From: Sorghum bicolor | Taxonomy: Eukaryota; Streptophyta; Magnoliopsida; Poales; Poaceae | DNA: 64,000 bases | Assembly (NCBI RefSeq): GCF_000003195.3 | Contig: NC_012877.2 | Span: 26,515,125 to 26,579,124 of the forward strand | Reading direction: 5' to 3' | Part shown: positions 58,621 through 64,000 of the stretch, in pieces | How the letters are laid out: each line of letters begins with the position of its first letter | How positions within the stretch are numbered: position 1 is the first letter of the stretch | Translations under genes and position numbers: made by a program | The notes under the pieces: generated by a model | Databases searched by the model: none | What the model was told of the DNA's origin: nothing | Seen by the model: only the letters and a program-made list of their open reading frames with translations

Positions 58621-59712
58621 CTTGAAGGGTCGAGATGGCGGACTAGAGGGGGTGAATAGTCCTTTCTAAAAATTATTACGCCGGCTAACCGAAACAAATG
58701 CAAAATTAAAACTATCGGTCTAGCCAAGACTACGCCCCTCTATCTAAGTTCTCTATCACCTTGTAAAAGATCCTAAACAAGCAAACAAGGTGCAACCTTA
58801 GCAAGAGCTCGCCTAACCAATTCTAGGAGCAAGGTCACACAAACCTATGCCACTAGTACTTTGCAAACCGGGGAGCTTCTACACAACTAGTAAGCAAAAG
58901 CACAAAGCTCCTAAGCTCACTAGCAAAGCTCAACAACAAGGCAACCAATGCCAAATTAGAGAGCGCAAAAGTACTTAGCTACACAAACTAAGCAATATGA
59001 CTAACAAGGTTACACAAACCAAATTAGTCACGCAAGGGAACTACTTCTAGCTACACAAGCAAGAAGGTAACTAGCAAGCTACACAAGCTAACTAATTACA
59101 AGAGCAACTACACAAGCACAAGTATATGAAAGTAAGAACAAGCTTGTGTTAGGGACTTGCAAACCAACGGGAAGAACAAAGTTGACACGATGATTTTCTT
59201 CCGAGGTTCACTTGGTTGCCACCAAGCTACGTCCCCGTTGACACAAGCTCCAAGGTTGCCGCCGGTCCTCTTGCTAGTGGTGACCCGCAAGTCACACTCT
59301 CCCACATGGAGTGCTTACCACAAGCTCTAGCACTTGACCCAGCCGGACCACTTGTCGCTCTTCACGTCTCGCTCAACTAGAGTTTCTCTTCGTGATCCCC
59401 GCGGGGTGAGCACCGTACCCCTCACAATCTCTTCTCCGAAGCACCGCACTCCTTGCGTGCTTTGACGGAGTCACAAGCCACCAAGCCGTCTAGGAGGTGG
59501 CAACCTCTAAGAGTAACAAGCACCACCGGCTTGCAACACGAACACCTAGTGCCACTCGATGCAATCTCTCAATGCAATGCACTAGAATCACTCACTCGCT
59601 ATTGATTCGCACTCTTGCAAGCACAAGTGAGTTAGAGGCTTTCCTAGCACTCCCCAAGCATGGACACTAAGTCCCAAGGGTTTTCTCTGCCAGCCAAGGC
59701 CGGCCACCACTT

Positions 59713-59722
59713 CTATTTATAG
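59713..59722 (-). promoter_or_regulatory. TATA box in the 5' LTR of the copia-type element
   Basis: The minus strand reads CTATAAATAG, a consensus plant TATA box. Transcription would run leftward through R/U5, the PBS and gag. The GC-rich motif array lies just upstream. Confidence 0.75.
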
Positions 59723-59769
59723 CTCCATGGGCAAAACTAGTTGTTGCCCCTTCACTGGGCAAAACGCAA

Positions 59770-60290
59770 GGGCACCGGACGCTCACAGGGAGCCACCGGA
59801 CGCTCAACTCCTAGCGTCCGGTGCTCAAGCGTCAGCCACGTGTCACTAGCCATTTGAACTCGACCATTGCTCCCAACGGCTACTGCGCACGCGCGCCTGC
59901 ACAGCACCACCGGACGCTCTGCTGCGTCACACCGGACGCGTCCGGTGCACACCGGACTCGTGCACAGAGAGCTCTGCAAACTCGTAGGGTCACCGGACGC
60001 GAGCCACCGGACGCTGAGCAAGTTGCCACCAGACGCGTCCGGTGCACACCGGTCCTAAACTCAGAGAGGTCTGAAAACGCGCAGGGTCACCGGACGTGAG
60101 CCACCGGACGCACCCTGAGCGTCCGGTGCTCACCGGACTCATGCGCAGAGAGGGTCACCAAACCGCCCGCACACCGGACGCTGAGCACCGGACTCACTCC
60201 GGTGCATCCGGTGCACTCTGGACAGACCCGACAATACACCGGAAGCTAAAGGCCAGCGTCCGGTGCCTCCACGCAGCGCGTCACTCCCGC
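59770..60290. repeat. Array of CCGGACGC / GCGTCCGG motifs in U3 of the 5' LTR
   Basis: Same array as in the other LTR, with copy gain and loss: an extra CCGGACGCTCTGCTGCG piece near 59910, and a shortened end near 60280 where one GCGTCCGG is missing. Confidence 0.82.
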
Positions 60291-61129
60291 GACTTCTCCA
60301 AAATTCCCACCGGCGCAGTATAAAATATGCACTTAATTTTCTCAAAAGCGCCGAATCTCGCCTCGCAAGCTCGGCGGGAGGGAGAGAGGAACCCAAACCC
60401 CTCTCAACCCTAGGAACTCCACCTCCTTTGTAAATGTGCCAAAACCACCAAGTGTACACCTCCATGTGCAAGTGTGTTAGCATTTTCACAAACATTTTCC
60501 CAAAGGAGTTAGCCTCTCAACTTGCCACGCCACTCGATCCTAACACGTATGCAAAGTTAGATCGCTCAAGTGGCACTAGATGACCGATATGCAAACAAGT
60601 TTGCCCCTCTTGATAGTACGGCCATCTATCCTAAATCCGGTCATAAACTTCTCTACACACCTATGACCGGTGAAATGGAAAAGCCCTAGGTTATACCTTT
60701 GCCTTGCGCTTTCCATTCCATCTCCTCCAATGTTGATGCAACACATGCACCAACCAATCACCAAATGATATGATCCACTTCATATCATCACGTGACCGTA
60801 TTGGTTCATCGATCTTGACCTCACTTGCTCTTCACCGTTGCCTCAGTCCATCGGCGCCAAGTCTTGCTCAAGCTCACCGTCACACGTGGTCCCTCGCTTC
60901 AAAGCCTCCGACTTGCCCTTCACTCTTGCAACCGGTCCATCGAGCCAAGCCTCATCTTGATCTTCTCCACCTTGGTCACATGACTCCATGTCATGTCTCA
61001 TATGCAATGAGCACCTCCATCATCCTATCATCACCTGTGGACTAATCACCTATGTATCTCACATAAACAATATTAGTTCACCTAAGTTGTCACTCAATTA
61101 CCAAAACCAAACAAGGACCTTTCAAGCAC

Positions 61130-64000
61130 CCTATGGTACTTCTAGGTGAAGAGGCTCAAGTGAAAGCTTGGTTTGGTTTGTTTCAGATATTGCTAATCTT
61201 AAGGCAAGATAGGTGCATGGTTTGCGTGGAACGTATCATATACTCGGAAATCAATTTGGACACCCGATCGAACTCTTAGATGATTTGTGTCATGTGGAAT
61301 CTTGCTTCAGTTCATTTGGAGATAGTGTTAGTTTTGATGTAAGATAGGTGCACAATTTGCAAGTAATGCACCATAATCTAAGAAACCATTTTGGACGCAC
61401 CCGATGGTACTCCTCGGTGAAGAGGCTCAAGTGGAAGCTTGGTTTGGTCTGTTTGGAGATAGTTCTAATCTTGATGCAAGACAGGTGCACGGTTTGCATT
61501 GAACGTATCATATGCTTAGAAATCAATTTGGACACACCAGATGGAACTGCTATAAGCACTTGATGGAACTACTAGATGAAGTGTGTCATATGGAATCTCG
61601 CTTCGGTCTAGTTGGAGATAGTATTTGTTTTGGTGCAAGATAGGTGCATGATTTGCGCCTAGTGCACCATAGGCTTAGAAACCATTGTGGAAGTTCCCGA
61701 TGGTACTCCTAGGTGAAGAGGCTCAAATGAAAGCTCCATTCGGTCTGTTTGGAGATAATGCTAATCTTGATGCAAGATAGGTGTATGGTTTGCATGGAAT
61801 GTACCATATTATCGAAAATCAATTTGGATGCACCCAATAGAACTCCTAGATGATGTGTGTCATATGGAACCTTGCATCGGTCTGTTTGGAGACACTGTTA
61901 GTTTAGGTGCAAGATTGGTGAAAGGTTTGCGCATAATGCACCATAGGCTCAGAACCATTGTGGAAGCATCCGATGATACTCCTAGGTGAGGAGGCTCAAA
62001 TGGAAGCTTGGTTCGATCTGTTTGGAGATAGTGCTAATCATGATGAAAGATAGGTTCACGGTTTGCATGGAACGTACCATAAGCTCAGAAATCCATTTGG
62101 ACACACCCAATAGAACTATTAGATGACATGTGTCATATGGAATCTCCCTTCAGTCCATTTGGAGACAAATAGTTTTGGTGCAAGATAGGTACACGGTTTG
62201 CGCCTAATGCATCATAGGCTATGAAACCATTTTGGATGCACCCAATGATAGTCCTAGGTAAAGGGTCTCAAGTGGAAGCTCAGTTTGGTTTGTTTGGAGA
62301 TAGTGCTAATCTTGATGCAAGATAGCATGAATTGCATGGAATATACCATATGCTTAGAAATCTATTTGGAAGCACCCAATGGAACTCCTAGATGATGTGT
62401 GTCATATAGAATCTCACTTCGATCTCTTTGGAGATAGTGCTAGTTTTGGTGCAAGATAGGTACATTTTGGACGCACGCGATGGTACTCCTAGGTAAAGGG
62501 GCTCAAGTGGACGCTCGGTTTGGAGATAGTGCTAATCTCGATGCAATGTAGGTGCACGGTTTGCATGGAACGTACCATATGGTTCTTCTAAATGGCGTGT
62601 GTCATATGGAATCTTTCTTTGGTCTGTTTGGAGATAGTGTGAGTTTCATTGCAAGATAGGTGCACAGTTTGCAACTAATGCACCATTGGATCAGAAACCA
62701 TTGTCCAAGCACCCAATGGTACTCCTAGGTGAAGAGGCTCAAGTGAAAGCTCGGTTTGGTCTGTTTGAAGATAGTGCTAATCTTGAAGCAAGTTAGATGC
62801 ACGGTTTACATGTAACATACCATCTGCTCAGAAATCAATTTTGATGCACCCAATAGAACTCCTAGATGATGTGTGTCATATGGAATCTCGCTCTAATACA
62901 TTTGTAGACAGTGTTAGTTTCGATGCAAGATAGGTGCACGGTTTTGAGCCTAATGCACCATAGGCTCAAAAACCATTGTGGAAGCACCCAATGATAATCC
63001 TTGGTGAAGATAGTGCTAATCTTGATGCAAGATAGGTGCATGGTTTGCATGGAATCTACCATATGCTCATAAATTAATTTAGACGCACCTAATAGAACTC
63101 TTAGATGACGTATGTCATATGGAATCTCACTTCGATCTGTTTGGAGATAGTGTTAGTTTTGGTGCAAGAAACCATTTAGGACGCACACGATGGTGCTCCT
63201 AGGTAAAGAGGCTCAAGTGGAAGCTCGGTTTGGAGATAGTGCTAATCTTGATGCGAGATAGGTGCACGGTTTGTATGGAACATACCATATGCTTGGAAAT
63301 CAATTTCGATGCACCCGATAGGACTCCTAGATAATTTGTGTCATATGGATTCTCACTTTGGTCTATTTGGAGACTGTTAGTTTCTGTGCAAGATAGCTGC
63401 ACGTTTTGCGCCTAATGCACCATAGGCTAAGAACCATTTTGGACACACCTAATGGTACTCCAAGGTAAAGGGGCTCCCGTGAAAGCTTGGTTTGATCTAT
63501 TTTGAGATAGTGCTAATCTTAATGCAAGATAGGTGCAGGTTTGCATGGAACGTAACATATGCTCAAAAATCAATTTGGATGCACCCGATGGAACTCCTAG
63601 ATGACGTGTGTCATATGGAATCTCATTTCAATCCACTTAGAGATAGTGTTAGTTTTATGCAAGATAGGTGCACGGTTTGCGCCTAATACACCATAGGCTC
63701 AGAAACCGTTGTGGAAGCACCCGATGGTACTCCTAGGTGAAGAGGCTCAAGTGATAATGCTCGGTCCAGTCTGTTTGGAGATAGTGCTAATCTTGGTAAA
63801 AGATAGTTGCATGGTTTGCATGGAACATACCATATGATCGAAAATCAATTTGGACGCACCCGATGGAATTCCTAGATGACATGTGTCATATGTAATCTCG
63901 CTTCCGTCCATTTGGAGACAATGTTAGTTTCAATGCAAGATAGGTGCACGGTTTGCGCCTAAAGCACCATAGGCTCATAAACTATTGTGGAAGCACCAAA
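61130..64000. repeat. 137-bp satellite, irregular block (right end of window)
   Basis: The satellite resumes after the copia TSD AGCAC (61125-61129) and runs off the end of the window. It resembles the 45.3-47.1 kb region. Both share GAGGAGGCTCAAATGG (45875 and 61987), a roughly 40-bp deletion before ATTTTGGACGC (46349 and 62461) and the variant ATTGTCCAAGCACCC (near 46620 and 62700). With the 10,582-bp insertion removed, the spacing is about 5.5 kb. Another monomer with a deletion of the same segment is at 63168-63174. Confidence 0.86.

Larger units (their letters stand above)
50548..61124 (-). mobile_element. Gag-only Ty1/copia-type (SIRE/Maximus-like) LTR retrotransposon
   Basis: A 10,577-bp element with a perfect TSD AGCAC (50543-50547 and 61125-61129). 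LTRs are 50548-52986 and 58623-61124, both TG...CA (TGAAAGGTCC... on the coding strand). On the minus strand: 5' LTR, PBS TGGTATCAAAGC (58620-58609), gag from 58571 to 56243, a 3.2-kb non-coding stretch, PPT AAAAAGGGGGAGGT (53000-52987), 3' LTR. No protease, integrase or RT is found. PBS, PPT and the gag end GPKLVWVP match what I know of SIRE/Maximus copia elements. LTRs differ at about 3% plus indels (one of about 47 bp near 60710-60760). The gag is interrupted by a MITE. Confidence 0.9.
58623..61124 (-). repeat. 5' LTR (2502 bp) of the copia-type element
   Basis: Begins 2 bases after the PBS (CT at 58621-58622). It carries the same TATA and motif array as the 3' copy with small indels in the array. 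Confidence 0.92.

Noticed and set aside
1..64000. CRISPR array
   Set aside because: The tandem repeats are contiguous 137-bp monomers with no short repeat-unique spacer pattern, and the sequence is clearly plant nuclear DNA.

Overview
The window looks like plant nuclear DNA from a centromeric or pericentromeric satellite array of a grass, most likely Andropogoneae (sorghum, sugarcane or Miscanthus type). About half of it is a tandem satellite with a monomer of about 137 bp. Monomers come in two diverged types that alternate (274-bp dimer). Length and sequence fit the CEN38/SCEN centromeric satellite class of sorghum and sugarcane, but that assignment is from memory and was not checked by alignment. 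I see no ordinary host gene, tRNA, rRNA or CRISPR array. All real coding remnants belong to LTR retrotransposons.

Layout. (1) 1-5025 and 9476-about 11480: highly ordered satellite built of 8-monomer units of about 1.12 kb, which themselves alternate to give a 16-monomer, 2.23-kb higher-order repeat. (2) 5026-9470: gag-only Ty3/gypsy (chromovirus-like) element on the minus strand, 811/812-bp LTRs, TSD TGAAG. (3) About 11480-16174: the same satellite, but irregular. (4) 16175-40187: Tat-lineage Ty3/gypsy element on the plus strand, 463/464-bp LTRs, TSD CGATG, with a decayed gag-pol, an antisense ORF and a 3' minisatellite. (5) 18222-30102: nested inside the gag of (4), a minus-strand gypsy-type element with very long LTRs (4.2 kb), TSD GCCAC, coding only for gag-protease. 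(6) 40193-50547 and 61130-64000: irregular satellite with large internal duplications (4.42-kb and about 5.5-kb spacing). (7) 50548-61124: gag-only Ty1/copia-type (SIRE/Maximus-like) element on the minus strand, 2.44/2.50-kb LTRs, TSD AGCAC, with a 445-bp MITE in its gag.

How the parts relate. The satellite is the target and the retrotransposons are the invaders. Three of the four elements lack reverse transcriptase and integrase but keep LTRs, primer-binding site, polypurine tract and gag, so they would depend on enzymes from other elements. The one element with a pol region has stops, frameshifts and lost integrase catalytic residues. LTR divergence counted or spot-checked by eye (outer Tat about 6%, copia about 3%, gag-only gypsy about 2.7%, nested long-LTR element under about 1%) agrees with the nesting order. 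The most notable structure is the two-level higher-order repeat at the left and its breakdown near 11.48 kb.
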